This document shows positions 6,157-15,708 of a stretch of DNA of 64,000 bases, one piece after another. The stretch spans positions 186,001 through 250,000 of the forward strand of contig NZ_BJDW01000001.1 of the NCBI RefSeq assembly GCF_005405345.1, written 5' to 3'. Made by a program: the position numbers and the translations under genes. The notes below the pieces were generated by a model, which saw only the letters and a list, made by a program, of their open reading frames with translations, made no database searches and was not told where the DNA came from. Positions within the stretch are counted from its first letter, which is position 1; the number at the start of each line of letters is the position of its first letter. Source of the DNA: Enterococcus viikkiensis. Lineage in GTDB: Bacteria; Bacillota; Bacilli; Lactobacillales; Enterococcaceae.

Positions 6157-7794
6157 ATGCGAAAACAACTTATCATATCTATAGTTATTTTATTATTTCT
6201 CATATTAGGCTTTTCAAAGTTTTTTTATGACTTAAAAACAACAAGTGTCCGTCAAATAACGGAGCACTGGTCTTTTTTTGTCAAAGATCGTTCGGATCAT
6301 CTGGTCTTCGGTGAATCGGATCAACGAATCAAAGATGTTGAGCCTAATCATTCATTGATTATGCAACAGATTTTAGAATCACCATTGAAACATCCTGAAT
6401 TGGCAATTCGAACAAATCATCAATGGGTTTCGGTTTATTTGGAAGATCAGCTTCTATATCAATATGCTGCTAGCAAACGGAACCCAACGCCTGGTCTTTT
6501 ACAGACTACGTTGCACTTACCTGAGGGCTATCAGCAAAAAAAAGTAAGAATTATCACTAATACACCTTACGAGTATTATGCGGGAATTCCCGCTCAAGTA
6601 TTTATTGGGGAAAAATCAGAAATCAGCCGTTACTTTGTGCTTCGGTCTATCCCGCAATTAATTTTATTTGTTGTCTGTCTCAGCTCGATAATCGCGGCGC
6701 TGGTTTTACTTTTTTTACGGAGAAAGCCTGATCGTCAACAAATTATGGCAACATTGCTCTTAGTGAGCTTTGTCTTTTTAATTGGGTTTCAATCAATTGT
6801 TCTAAATATCCCGGCCAGCACCTTATTCAGTCCTACTAGTCTGTCGCTGATTTATAATCTTACCAGTATTTTGATTCCGATTTGTTTGACCAACTATTAC
6901 TTATTACGGACTAAAAGGTATCACCGATTTTACTTAGCGGCGATTGTCCTGCAATTCTTTCTTTTGTTCGCGGGATTGATTTTTACTTTTATCAATCAAC
7001 TCTCAGTACCGGTTTCGATGCAGGTCTTTAATGGTTTTCATGTTTTCTTGACCCTTTATACCGCTACAATCGCTTTAGCCGAGTCAGCGAATCAAAATCA
7101 TTTTTATGTGGTTTGTTCTCCGGCAATTGTAATCGCTGCCTTTATCCACTGCTTTTTCTATATACAGTTGTTTGCTGGCGCAGCCAATTTAACAATTGAC
7201 TGGCCGCTGATTCTTTTCAGTCTCTTAATGTTTATCATTTGTTCCTATCACTTTAGCGAAGATCTTGCCTTTTTACGCGAGCAAGTTAACAGGCAACAAG
7301 AAGAAAACCAAAAGACTATTATTCGCGACGAGCGGCAACAGAACTTACTGCAGACCTTTAAGCTTTTGGCACAACAGGAAAGCGGCAAATACGACCAGTT
7401 ACAATCATTAGAGCATGTATTACAGCATGCAACGAGTTATTATCAGAAAGAATTTTCAAAACGTTCGAAGTTTTTTACTTATCAAATTAAGGTTCCTAAA
7501 GAGCACGAATTATTGCGAGAAAACAGTCTTTTGATCATTATCCAATTGCTTGAAAACTTTCTGATTGGCGATGAATATGGTGCGGTAGATATCACTGTTC
7601 AAGAGCAAGCAGGAAAACTAGTGATTGAAAGTAGTACGAACGTCTTTACTCGTCATTCTTTTGCTGAAAGTATCCATACGGAAACAACCGTGGAGCATCA
7701 ATCACTGAAGCACTTCGTAAAAAGTGCTGATGGCCAGTGGCATTGGGAAGATAAAGACAACGAACACTATTTTAAGATCACTCTTTCAATTTAA
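6157..7794 (+). CDS. Seven-helix sensor-like membrane protein with degenerate kinase tail
   Basis: The product has 545 residues. An N-terminal membrane helix (about 4-20) is followed by an extracellular domain to about residue 165. Seven membrane helices (about 168-375) come next, then a glutamine-rich coiled coil (about 378-410) and a C-terminal domain. The plan matches 7TMR-DISM sensors. The tail retains LLIIIQLLENFLIGDEYGAV, which resembles the N-box of histidine-kinase ATPase domains, but shows no clear phospho-acceptor histidine and no DxGxG or GxG ATP-lid motifs. It may sense or scaffold without signalling by phosphate. The start is uncertain: no good ribosome site precedes the ATG at 6157. 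Confidence 0.6.
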   Translation: MRKQLIISIVILLFLILGFSKFFYDLKTTSVRQITEHWSFFVKDRSDHLVFGESDQRIKDVEPNHSLIMQQILESPLKHPELAIRTNHQWVSVYLEDQLLYQYAASKRNPTPGLLQTTLHLPEGYQQKKVRIITNTPYEYYAGIPAQVFIGEKSEISRYFVLRSIPQLILFVVCLSSIIAALVLLFLRRKPDRQQIMATLLLVSFVFLIGFQSIVLNIPASTLFSPTSLSLIYNLTSILIPICLTNYYLLRTKRYHRFYLAAIVLQFFLLFAGLIFTFINQLSVPVSMQVFNGFHVFLTLYTATIALAESANQNHFYVVCSPAIVIAAFIHCFFYIQLFAGAANLTIDWPLILFSLLMFIICSYHFSEDLAFLREQVNRQQEENQKTIIRDERQQNLLQTFKLLAQQESGKYDQLQSLEHVLQHATSYYQKEFSKRSKFFTYQIKVPKEHELLRENSLLIIIQLLENFLIGDEYGAVDITVQEQAGKLVIESSTNVFTRHSFAESIHTETTVEHQSLKHFVKSADGQWHWEDKDNEHYFKITLSI

Positions 7795-7832
7795 AAAGCG
7801 GTTGTCCAATAAAGATGGACAACCGCTTTTCC
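7794..7832. terminator. Terminator between converging genes
   Basis: AAAAGCGGTTGTCCA pairs with TGGACAACCGCTTTT, a perfect 15-bp stem around seven loop bases. It can serve both the plus-strand gene and lplA. Confidence 0.92.
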
Positions 7833-7838
7833 TTTAAA

Positions 7839-8846
7839 TTAATAAATCAATGCTAAAAAGTCTTCTTTGGTGATATTGCCAAAGTAATGAATCAGATCAA
7901 GTTGATCGATCACTTCAGTTAAAGCGTGCTTATCATAACGGGTACCAATCAGCTGGCCTTCCACATCTTTGATCTCGCCTAACCCGAAGAAATCACCAAA
8001 AATCTTGGCTTTTTCAATAGACCCACCAACGACATCTAAGCGTACTTCAATCGAGCCAATCGGAAAACGTTTTTGTCGTTCCAAGTTAAACTCTGGCGAA
8101 CGGCCATAATTCCAATCCCAGTTTTTATAATACTCCTCAGAGATTTTATTAATTGCTTGCCAATCCTCTTCCGTCAATTCGTGAGTCTTGACTTGATCAA
8201 CATTGTCTACGCCAAATATTTGTAACAGGATTGCTTGACGAAATTCTTCAGTGGTCATGGATTGCTTGTCTTGCGGTAAATAATCTTTGATATTCGTTAC
8301 ACGAGAACGAATCGACTTGATGCCTTTTGATTCAATCTTGTCTTTTTTCACTTTCAGCGCATTCACGACTTCATCAATATCGCTGTCAAACATCAAGGTC
8401 CCATGAGCAAACATCCTGCCGTTCGTCGAATACATCGCATTGCCGGAGAATTTTTTATCATCGATTACTAAGTCGTTACGACCTTTCAATTGAGCTCCGT
8501 CAATGCCTAATTTATGCAAGGCTTCCACGATCGGCTCCGTCAATTTCTTGAAGTCCCGGAAGGAATTCCCATCATCGGGCATGATGAAACTAAAATTCAA
8601 ATTTCCTTGATCGTGATAGACGGCTCCACCACCACTTAACCGGCGGACAACATGAATCCCTTTTTCATCGACATATTCCTTATTGATTTCTTCAATTGTG
8701 TTTTGGTTGCGGCCAATAATGATTGAAGGCTCATTGATATAAAAAAGTAAAATCGGTTCGTCCAAAGGCATATTTTGTAATAAATACGTTTCAATCGCTA
8801 GATTTATTCGTGGATCACGTTCATTATCATTTGGTACGTAGAGCAT
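7839..8846 (-). CDS. lplA: Lipoate-protein ligase A
   Basis: LplA activates lipoate with ATP and attaches it to the E2 subunits of 2-oxoacid dehydrogenases or to GcvH. Diagnostic motifs are RRLSGGGAVYHDQGNLNFSF near residue 70, the KFSGNAMY lysine region, and a C-terminal accessory domain (about 240-335). The length of 335 residues is usual for Gram-positive LplA. The ATG at 8846 is preceded by GGAG; an in-frame ATG nine codons upstream overlaps the previous gene and lacks a site. It forms an operon with the MBL hydrolase and DUF975 genes, whose functions do not obviously connect with lipoate. Confidence 0.93.
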   Translation of the reverse strand: MLYVPNDNERDPRINLAIETYLLQNMPLDEPILLFYINEPSIIIGRNQNTIEEINKEYVDEKGIHVVRRLSGGGAVYHDQGNLNFSFIMPDDGNSFRDFKKLTEPIVEALHKLGIDGAQLKGRNDLVIDDKKFSGNAMYSTNGRMFAHGTLMFDSDIDEVVNALKVKKDKIESKGIKSIRSRVTNIKDYLPQDKQSMTTEEFRQAILLQIFGVDNVDQVKTHELTEEDWQAINKISEEYYKNWDWNYGRSPEFNLERQKRFPIGSIEVRLDVVGGSIEKAKIFGDFFGLGEIKDVEGQLIGTRYDKHALTEVIDQLDLIHYFGNITKEDFLALIY

Positions 8847-8862
8847 TTTCCCAACTCCATTT

Positions 8863-9600
8863 CTATATCTCAAAAATTTTGTGCGGCGCTGCTAATTCAA
8901 CGGGAATCCCCTTGCTAACAGCCGCTGCTTGTTGACGCAGTTTTTCTAAATCCCCTTGTTGAGGCAGATGGGTCAACACTAATTTTTTGACAGCTGCGTT
9001 TTTGGCGAATAATCCTGCTTCACCCGCAGTAAAATGCGCTTTATGACGTTCGTTTCCGTCAAATAAATAAGTATCCGCTAAGAACAAATCCGCATCCTGC
9101 GCGAATTCATTAAAGGATTCTAGATAGCCCGAATCGCCGGTAAAAACAAACACTTTGCCGGTTTTTTCTTCCACGAAACGCATCGCATAGCAAGGCACTG
9201 GGTGGACCGTCTTCATAAACGTAACAAGAAACGGACCAAGTTTCAATTCTTCTGCTTCGAAATAGGAATGCCCTTCAGACACCCCTTCCATCGTTAAATC
9301 ATTGAAATGAAACGGATCTTCTGTATGTCCATAAATCGGTAAAATCGGTTTAGGTATTTTGGTTGGATAAAGCTGCCAATAATATTGCAGCACGCCTAAA
9401 TCGGCGATGTGATCATGGTGATAGTGAGTCAGGATCACCGCGTCTAAATCCAACGGATCTAATTCCTTTTCCAACTCAACTAACGTCGAACTCCCAGCAT
9501 CTAATAATAGATTGAAGCCTTCCGACTGTAATAAATAACTGGTCGTTCCGTGGCCTTCATAAGGATAAGCACCTAAGCAACCTAACACGGTTAATTTCAT
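8863..9600 (-). CDS. MBL-fold metallo-hydrolase, YhfI-like
   Basis: The 245-residue cytoplasmic protein has the metallo-beta-lactamase motif THYHHDHIADLG near residue 58, further ligands in HPVPCYAMR and FTGDSGYLE, and LTHLPQQ near the C-terminus. This binuclear zinc layout is that of RNase Z-like and YhfI-type hydrolases. It lacks features that would prove tRNA processing, so the substrate is open. Its ATG overlaps the stop codon of the upstream gene by four bases, indicating translational coupling. In Bacillus yhfI also lies beside an lplA-type gene, which supports an old linkage. Confidence 0.82.
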   Translation of the reverse strand: MKLTVLGCLGAYPYEGHGTTSYLLQSEGFNLLLDAGSSTLVELEKELDPLDLDAVILTHYHHDHIADLGVLQYYWQLYPTKIPKPILPIYGHTEDPFHFNDLTMEGVSEGHSYFEAEELKLGPFLVTFMKTVHPVPCYAMRFVEEKTGKVFVFTGDSGYLESFNEFAQDADLFLADTYLFDGNERHKAHFTAGEAGLFAKNAAVKKLVLTHLPQQGDLEKLRQQAAAVSKGIPVELAAPHKIFEI

Positions 9601-10370
9601 GCAAATTCCCCCTGCTCGATTTTTTCTTTAACTGCTTGATCATAAAAGGCCGCACTCGCTGTATTGACATAGACTACCACGAATAATAATCCCACGACTA
9701 AGGCCGCGATTCCCAAAATATACCAACCAATGAATGATAACTGCAGTAAAATGTATTTGCCCCAGCGATCTTTCAATAAGAACCACGCCCGCTTAATGGA
9801 TTCACTGACACTTAAATCAGGATAATCAAATTTGACCCAAACTGCGAATCTAAAAATAATACTAATGATCGTGGTGACTAATAAAAATACCAATAATAAT
9901 ATGAAATATAAACCAAATAATCCAATACTCAATAAGGTGCTGACGTTCTCTGTACTGGTGACTCCCCCTGATGAAATTAAAGAGAAGTAGACGCCGCTAC
10001 CGGCTTGCAACAGCATTGGAATAAAGAAGATTGCAGCTAAGGCATATTGAACGACTTGCGCAATAATATTGATTAATAGCAGCGGCACATAGTAACCCTT
10101 TTGAAAAACAACAAAGATCTGACCCAATTCAGCCCGTCCGCCGCGCACCACATATAGGCTGACATAATAAAGCGCATAGCTAAAGGCGAATAAAACGAGA
10201 ATACTTAATAGGAAAGAAAAACCTAATTGCAGATTCGTATCCTGAGGCATCGTAGAGACACTGCTGATTGCTCCCGTTAACAATCCAATGATCACTACTA
10301 ATCCAACATTGATCCCCCATTGACCGCTCAAACGATCCTTGGCGGTTTGACGATATTCACTCAGTTTCAT
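9597..10370 (-). CDS. DUF975-family integral membrane protein
   Basis: The 257-residue protein starts MKLSEYRQTAKDRLSGQWG, a typical DUF975 beginning, followed by about five or six membrane segments (roughly residues 18-38, 52-80, 110-130, 150-178, 215-240). A conserved soluble loop lies before the last helix (SVSESIKRAWFLLKDRWGKY). Function unknown. The ATG at 10370 has GAGGAGTG upstream; the reading frame extends further 5' without a site. It is the first gene of the three-gene unit with the MBL hydrolase and lplA. Confidence 0.8.
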   Translation of the reverse strand: MKLSEYRQTAKDRLSGQWGINVGLVVIIGLLTGAISSVSTMPQDTNLQLGFSFLLSILVLFAFSYALYYVSLYVVRGGRAELGQIFVVFQKGYYVPLLLINIIAQVVQYALAAIFFIPMLLQAGSGVYFSLISSGGVTSTENVSTLLSIGLFGLYFILLLVFLLVTTIISIIFRFAVWVKFDYPDLSVSESIKRAWFLLKDRWGKYILLQLSFIGWYILGIAALVVGLLFVVVYVNTASAAFYDQAVKEKIEQGEFA

Positions 10371-10429
10371 TGACTCACTCCTCATCTTGATATTAATAAA
10401 CTTCCTTCTGCTCACAAAAATTTGGGGTC

Positions 10430-11509
10430 TTAGTAATTTTTGATTTCGCTAACCGTTTCGCTATCTAAGCGAGCCACGACTTCAGTTACTAGTTTGACAG
10501 TATTTAAATAATCCTCTTCGTGGATCACTGATGTATGAGAATGTAGGTAACGAACCGGCACCGTAATCGCTAATGACGGTACCCCATCTCTAGTTAAATG
10601 CATCTGTCCCGCATCTGTTCCGCCGCCAGCAATTACCGTATATTGGAAAGGAATCGCTAATTCTTCCGCCACATCAATTACAAAATCCAATAATTTTTTG
10701 TGCGGCACCATCGAAGCATCATAGATCAAAATTTGTGGCCCCTTCCCTAAGACCGAATCTGCTTCTTTCGGTGTCATTCCTGGGGTATCACCAGCCGTCC
10801 CAGTGTCTAAGGCAAAGGCGATGTCCGGATTAACGATATGCGAACTCGTGCGAGCGCCTCGTAAACCGACTTCCTCTTGCACATCACTACCAGCAAAAAG
10901 AACATTATGATGTTCTCGCTGAGATAAGTTTTCCAACACCCGCAACGCGACCGCTGTACCGATCCGATTGTCCCAAGCCTTTGCTAATAAAAATTTGGAC
11001 TCATTCATGCGCTGATATTGAATGTACGGTGTCACCATATCCCCAGGACGAATCCCCCACTCTTTGGCTTCTTCTTGACTAGAAGCCCCAATATCAATAA
11101 ACATATCCTTGATCTCAAATGGTTTTTTCCGTGCTTCCGGTGTCAATACATGTGGTGGTTTTGAACCAATCACCCCATGGATGATTTTTCCTTTACGCGT
11201 TTTGATCTCGACTTGTTGGGCCAGCATAACTTGGTTCCACCAGCCACCGATCGTTTGAAACTCTAAGAAGCCTTTTTCCGTGATCTTCGTTACCATAAAG
11301 CCGACTTCATCTAAGTGTCCCGAAATAAAAACCTTTGGTCCGCCACCTGCGCCATGCTTTGCAATCACGCTGCCCAAGCCATCAAAAAAAATATCGTCCG
11401 CGAAGTCTTTAGCGTATGCCTTAAAAACCTCTCTGACTTCTTCTTCATTTCCCGCAATACCGCGAGCAGAAGTTAACTTAATCAGCAGTTCCTCTTCTTT
11501 TTTCTCCAA
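10430..11509 (-). CDS. M42-family aminopeptidase (glutamyl aminopeptidase/FrvX type)
   Basis: M42 enzymes are dodecameric cytosolic zinc or cobalt aminopeptidases that trim short peptides. The 359-residue product has the metal ligands in [11 protein letters not shown] (residue 66 region), [19 protein letters not shown] and [10 protein letters not shown], and the late histidine in [12 protein letters not shown] start at 11509 is well supported by AGGAGG 7 nt upstream. An extended minus-10 (TGGTATACT, about 11627-11635) could drive a leader of roughly 100 nt containing a CTCCT/AGGAG hairpin. Specificity (glutamyl or broader) cannot be read from sequence. Confidence 0.88.
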   Translation of the reverse strand: MEKKEEELLIKLTSARGIAGNEEEVREVFKAYAKDFADDIFFDGLGSVIAKHGAGGGPKVFISGHLDEVGFMVTKITEKGFLEFQTIGGWWNQVMLAQQVEIKTRKGKIIHGVIGSKPPHVLTPEARKKPFEIKDMFIDIGASSQEEAKEWGIRPGDMVTPYIQYQRMNESKFLLAKAWDNRIGTAVALRVLENLSQREHHNVLFAGSDVQEEVGLRGARTSSHIVNPDIAFALDTGTAGDTPGMTPKEADSVLGKGPQILIYDASMVPHKKLLDFVIDVAEELAIPFQYTVIAGGGTDAGQMHLTRDGVPSLAITVPVRYLHSHTSVIHEEDYLNTVKLVTEVVARLDSETVSEIKNY

Positions 11510-11687
11510 ATCTATTCCTCCTACTTTATAAAAAAATTATTCTGCTTCAGGAATCTCCTAACTAAACAGGAGTGCTAGTTGCTTGCCCTTCTTAGCTCAG
11601 TAAGATACTCCCTTTTTCCATAGAAATAGTATACCATTGTCAAAAAAATCTGCGTAGTATGTTGTATAATCACAAGGAGGTGAGAGA

Positions 11688-12098
11688 ATGAACCGTTTAC
11701 TAGCGATTGAATTCACTATGCTGGTGATGATTGAAAATGAACAAGGTGAGATTCTGATCCAAGATCGGAAAAAGAAAGATTGGCCCGGCTGGACCTTTCC
11801 CGGCGGTCATGTTGAAAAAAACGAAGGGAGCTACGCTGCGGCTATCCGAGAAATCCAAGAAGAAACTGGATTAGCGATTCGGCCTAGACTTCAAGGGACC
11901 GCTGAATGGAATCATTTGGCAGACAAAACGCGGGAGCTGGCCTTTCTTTATCACGCAAACGTTGTGAAACAAGCGGTCTCAGAAAATCTTTTTTGGGTAG
12001 CTAAAAAAGATTTAAAGTCGGCGGCTTTAGCCGGGACTTTACACGAGTTATTGCCCATCTTTTTCGGTGAAGAGCAGCAGTATTATCGTGAAGTATAA
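11688..12098 (+). CDS. Nudix hydrolase (MutT-like)
   Basis: The 136-residue protein has a full Nudix box, GGHVEKNEGSYAAAIREIQE followed by ETGL. It binds Mg2+ and catalyses attack on a nucleoside diphosphate linked to a variable group. The early FTMLVMIENEQGEILIQDR and the W-P-G-W-T-F-P-G-G segment resemble 8-oxo-dGTP diphosphatases, so nucleotide-pool cleaning is likely but unproven. An AGGAGGTGAGAGA site precedes the ATG, and TATAAT lies about 25 bp upstream. It is transcribed alone with its own terminator. Confidence 0.85.
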   Translation: MNRLLAIEFTMLVMIENEQGEILIQDRKKKDWPGWTFPGGHVEKNEGSYAAAIREIQEETGLAIRPRLQGTAEWNHLADKTRELAFLYHANVVKQAVSENLFWVAKKDLKSAALAGTLHELLPIFFGEEQQYYREV

Positions 12099-12100
12099 AA

Positions 12101-12138
12101 AAATCCTTTTAGCGGTGTTTTCGCTAAAAGGATTTTTA
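12101..12138 (+). terminator. Terminator of the Nudix gene
   Basis: AAATCCTTTTAGCG (12101-12114) pairs perfectly with CGCTAAAAGGATTT (12122-12135), then T. Confidence 0.9.
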
Positions 12139-12221
12139 AGAATACGCGATGTGATAGAATCAGCTTCTTCGGAACTAAGCCAAAATTTCTTGAAGCGGAT
12201 ACTATCCCAAATTTTTCTAAT

Positions 12222-13394
12222 TTATGCTTGAACGTTTCTTGATGACCACGTGCCTTTTTCTCGCATCGTGATCAAGTGGATCACCCAAAAGGCGGCGGCA
12301 AAGGCTAACAATACCCCTGATTGAAATAAAAATTTAGTTAAAAACGTTTGATTGAAAGCGACGGTCTGCCCGATCAGATCATTGTTTTGAACAAACCAAT
12401 ACGTTGGCGTAAAGGCCGCTATTTTATTCACCACATCCGGTAAAAATTGGCTGGGAACAAAGACCCCAGCGATAAAACAACTCCCCATAATGAAAATATT
12501 ATTGATGCCAGCAATGGCATCCTCATTTTGCAAAACACTGGTGATCATAATAGAAAAACTGATAATGGCAATGAAGAAGGCAACGGTATTCAAAACAAAG
12601 TAACCGTGTACGTGATCAAAATCTCCACGGGTCACGAACTGAACAAAGACAAGAAAGATCAGCCAGCAAACAATTGCATAGGACAAATTACCCAGCGAAA
12701 TCTTCCGGGCCAATTTCCGACGCGAAATCGGTGAACAGCTATTTCGCTCACGAATCTCCTTGCGATTGAAAGCTAAATTGACTGCTGCATAGCCGCTAAA
12801 AACGGACATAAACATCCCATAGGCCAATAGACTATAAATTTGGCCAGTTACATTTTGCTTTTTCTTTTTATGATAGGTGGAATCAAACTGGACCTCTCCG
12901 TCCTTGTTTAAAGTGGTCATAGTCTTTTCCAATAGTTCTTGTTGACTAAGGGACGGCAGTTGCTTTTGATATGTCAAATAAGTGTTCAGATAATTATTAA
13001 CGGTTGTATCGACTAACGATTGAGAAAAGGTCGCTGGCCGAGTCTTACTGGCTAGCGAAACCGTTTCTCCTTTCGATAATTTAGCAGAAAAATCTTTTGG
13101 AATCTCTAAAATGTATTGCACTTCATCAAAATACAAAGCATCATCCAGACTCTTCTTTGAGGTGCCTTGCAAGTCTACAAGAGTATGCTGTTTCGCTAAG
13201 TAAGTAACAAAATTTTTTTCCAAGTTAGAATCATCCTCCGAAAGGATGGCAACCTTCACTTTCGTCAATTCTTCCGCGTCCCTCGTCAGTTGTCCCGCGT
13301 AAAATAAAGTAATAATCGCCATGATGATCACACCTAGCAGCAGGCTGCCCTTATTTTTCTTTAAAATTTGCAGGATCGCCTTATAAGTGGTCAT
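12222..13394 (-). CDS. ABC-2 type transporter permease
   Basis: This 390-residue permease has an N-terminal helix (residues 17-33), a large extracellular loop (about 35-185), then five helices to the C-terminus. This is the ABC-2 exporter plan shared with YhgE/YadH-like drug or lipid exporters. Its ATG lies 14 bases inside the previous permease gene. With that gene and the ATPase it should form a heterodimeric exporter. The substrate is unknown; neighbouring envelope genes suggest an antimicrobial or lipid-linked compound. Confidence 0.85.
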   Translation of the reverse strand: MTTYKAILQILKKNKGSLLLGVIIMAIITLFYAGQLTRDAEELTKVKVAILSEDDSNLEKNFVTYLAKQHTLVDLQGTSKKSLDDALYFDEVQYILEIPKDFSAKLSKGETVSLASKTRPATFSQSLVDTTVNNYLNTYLTYQKQLPSLSQQELLEKTMTTLNKDGEVQFDSTYHKKKKQNVTGQIYSLLAYGMFMSVFSGYAAVNLAFNRKEIRERNSCSPISRRKLARKISLGNLSYAIVCWLIFLVFVQFVTRGDFDHVHGYFVLNTVAFFIAIISFSIMITSVLQNEDAIAGINNIFIMGSCFIAGVFVPSQFLPDVVNKIAAFTPTYWFVQNNDLIGQTVAFNQTFLTKFLFQSGVLLAFAAAFWVIHLITMREKGTWSSRNVQA

Positions 13395-14517
13395 ATTGCA
13401 CCTTCCTCTCGAAAGAATAATTCACGATCACAAACAAAAGACCAAAGCTCGTTAGCCAAATCAGATTGGTGTAAAAGGAATCTAGGGATTGATAATAGAA
13501 TAATTGATACAGACTTTCACTAATCAGATTCACGATATTGATTCGCCCCAACAGCGGAACATGAACATCAATCCAGTATTTGATCGATTGCGAACCCATC
13601 ATCCCGGCTAGGAAACTCATAATCATGGAAATCGAAATACCAATCGAAATTTTTTGCTGAAAATCTAATTTCGAAAAGGCATTGCCAATTAAGGTACCAA
13701 AGGAAATTGCCGTAAAAGCTCCCAACCCGCAAACCAGTAAAATGTAATTCCAATGGTCTCCGAATTCAACTTGATAGACAAACCGATAAAACATTAGGAT
13801 CAAGATCACTTGAGCAACAAAGAGGAAAAAGCTAGCGAGCATATTAGCAAAGGAAACCAGCAATTTATTTCGAGGAATCAAGCATAGCCGCATGCCTTCT
13901 GGCGATTGATTGGCTTGCTGATCATTCGCGTTCCGTAATCCCCACATAAAGCCATACATCACTGTCATCCCCACTAAAGTAAAGAAATAAAAAGATTTTA
14001 AGTTAAAATTTCCTTGTCCATTTCTATCGTGAACAAAGTTTTTTTGTTCTAACGCTTGTTCAATGGCTTGTGGCTGAGCTGTGCCTGAGGCCATTAAGTT
14101 CTCGACCTTATCCGTATTTTGTAAGTATTGATTCAATAATTCCTTTAAGACCGTTTGCTGTGTGCCGCTTTTGCTAACGAACAAGGTGATTTTTTTGGCG
14201 TCAATTTCAAAGTAACCTGAAATTTTATCATCAGACAATTGTGCTTTTGCTTCTTTTTTTGACAATTTTTTTCCTTTAAAAACTACTTCATTCTCATTTT
14301 TGACTTGCTTCAACACTGCTTCAAACTGATCCGCTTTTGACTGATCAGTGGTAACGATTCCAACCGTTGACGTTTCCAGTGAAAATATATCATCCAAGTT
14401 GCCAAAAGCTAAATTAAATAGCAGACCTAAGACGATAGGAAAAGCGAACGTCCAAAAGAGCAGACTGCGATTTCTTAGTAGCACCTTTAACCGATAAATA
14501 AATAACCGAACAAACAT
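13381..14517 (-). CDS. ABC-2 type transporter permease
   Basis: The 378-residue sister permease starts MFVRLFIYRLKVLLRNRSLL with a helix at about 20-40, a long extracellular loop, and about five C-terminal helices. It shares its layout with the downstream permease, as expected for two halves of one exporter. It begins 10 bp after the ATPase stop codon and overlaps the next gene, so all three are one transcript. Confidence 0.85.
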   Translation of the reverse strand: MFVRLFIYRLKVLLRNRSLLFWTFAFPIVLGLLFNLAFGNLDDIFSLETSTVGIVTTDQSKADQFEAVLKQVKNENEVVFKGKKLSKKEAKAQLSDDKISGYFEIDAKKITLFVSKSGTQQTVLKELLNQYLQNTDKVENLMASGTAQPQAIEQALEQKNFVHDRNGQGNFNLKSFYFFTLVGMTVMYGFMWGLRNANDQQANQSPEGMRLCLIPRNKLLVSFANMLASFFLFVAQVILILMFYRFVYQVEFGDHWNYILLVCGLGAFTAISFGTLIGNAFSKLDFQQKISIGISISMIMSFLAGMMGSQSIKYWIDVHVPLLGRINIVNLISESLYQLFYYQSLDSFYTNLIWLTSFGLLFVIVNYSFERKVQYDHL

Positions 14518-14527
14518 ATTTTCACCT

Positions 14528-15460
14528 CTAATCCCTTAATTCTTTGCCCGTAATTTCTAAGAAAACGTCATTCAAGGTCGCTTCTTGCGTATGGATATTG
14601 GCGTACATGATCTTCTCCGCTTCAAAATAATGCAAGATCGGCAACAGCGCCTGCTTCAAGTCTTTCGTGGTAACGTGCAAATAGCTGTCATCATAGGAGA
14701 CTTCTAAAATCGAAGGAACAGCTTCCACCGCTTCAACCTGTGCCTTCGTTAAACCGTGAACTTCAATAATCAATTTTTCGTTTTCTCGGACCATCTTTTT
14801 CAGTTGTTCCTTACTGCCTTCAGCAATTACTTGCCCTTGATCGATAATCACGATGTGGTTGCATAAAATTTCGACCTCTTCCATGTAATGAGTCGTATAA
14901 ACGATCGTGGCCCCTTGACGATTCAGCTCCTTGATACTGTCTAAAATTTTATTGCGGCTTTGAGGATCAACCGCGACAGTCGGTTCGTCCAAGAAGATCA
15001 ATTCCGGCTTATGCACGATGCCACAAGCAATATTCAAGCGTCGTTTGAGCCCGCCGCTTAACTGCTTAGGATAAAACGTGCGAAATTCTTCCAACCCAAC
15101 TAACTGGATAACTTCTTCCACAGACTGCTTTCGCTGGTTTTTCTCTTGCACATATAAGCCACAAAAATAATTGATATTATCCATGACAGTCAGCTCTTCA
15201 AAAACTGCGATCTCTTGCGGTACTACGCCAATTTTTTGTTTGATTCCATATTTTTCTGGTCCCATTTCCTCGCCAAATATTTTGATTGAGCCGCGATCAT
15301 AGGTCAACAACGACAACATGCAGTTGATTGTGGTAGATTTCCCACTCCCATTTGGCCCTAACAAACCTAAAATATCTCCTTTTTTAACCGTTAAATTCAA
15401 ATGATTCAACGCTGTAAAATCGCCATAACGCTTCACTAAATTCTCGATTTCAATCACCAC
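14528..15460 (-). CDS. ABC transporter ATP-binding protein
   Basis: The 310-residue ATPase powers the two downstream permeases. Walker A is GLLGPNGSGKSTT, the signature is QLSGGLKRRLNIA, Walker B LIFLDEPTVAVD, and the switch histidine is in VYTTHYMEE. A roughly 80-residue C-terminal extension (about 225-310) resembles the DrrA-type regulatory tail of antibiotic exporters. The GTG at 15460 is preferred: AAGGGGG lies 8 nt upstream, and the longer frame starting at 15493 begins where the minus-10 element seems to lie. Next to it, in reverse orientation, are remnants of a two-component system that may once have controlled it. Confidence 0.88.
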   Translation of the reverse strand: MVIEIENLVKRYGDFTALNHLNLTVKKGDILGLLGPNGSGKSTTINCMLSLLTYDRGSIKIFGEEMGPEKYGIKQKIGVVPQEIAVFEELTVMDNINYFCGLYVQEKNQRKQSVEEVIQLVGLEEFRTFYPKQLSGGLKRRLNIACGIVHKPELIFLDEPTVAVDPQSRNKILDSIKELNRQGATIVYTTHYMEEVEILCNHIVIIDQGQVIAEGSKEQLKKMVRENEKLIIEVHGLTKAQVEAVEAVPSILEVSYDDSYLHVTTKDLKQALLPILHYFEAEKIMYANIHTQEATLNDVFLEITGKELRD

Positions 15461-15708
15461 TTGAAAAACCCCCTTTTCCTTTTCCTTATACATTTACTAT
15501 AATAAAATTATGAGCAAACTTACAGTGAATTTATGCCAATAATAAAATGACGACTGTATTCATTGGTAAGCAATCATCTGGAGGATTAAAAAATTTTTTT
15601 ATTTTCGGAAACTAATACTTTACTACGAGCAGGTACAGAAATTGAAGCCTTTAACTAACTATTAGGTAGATTTTTTCTTGGGGGAAGTACGTAATCGAGG
15701 TACTGCGG

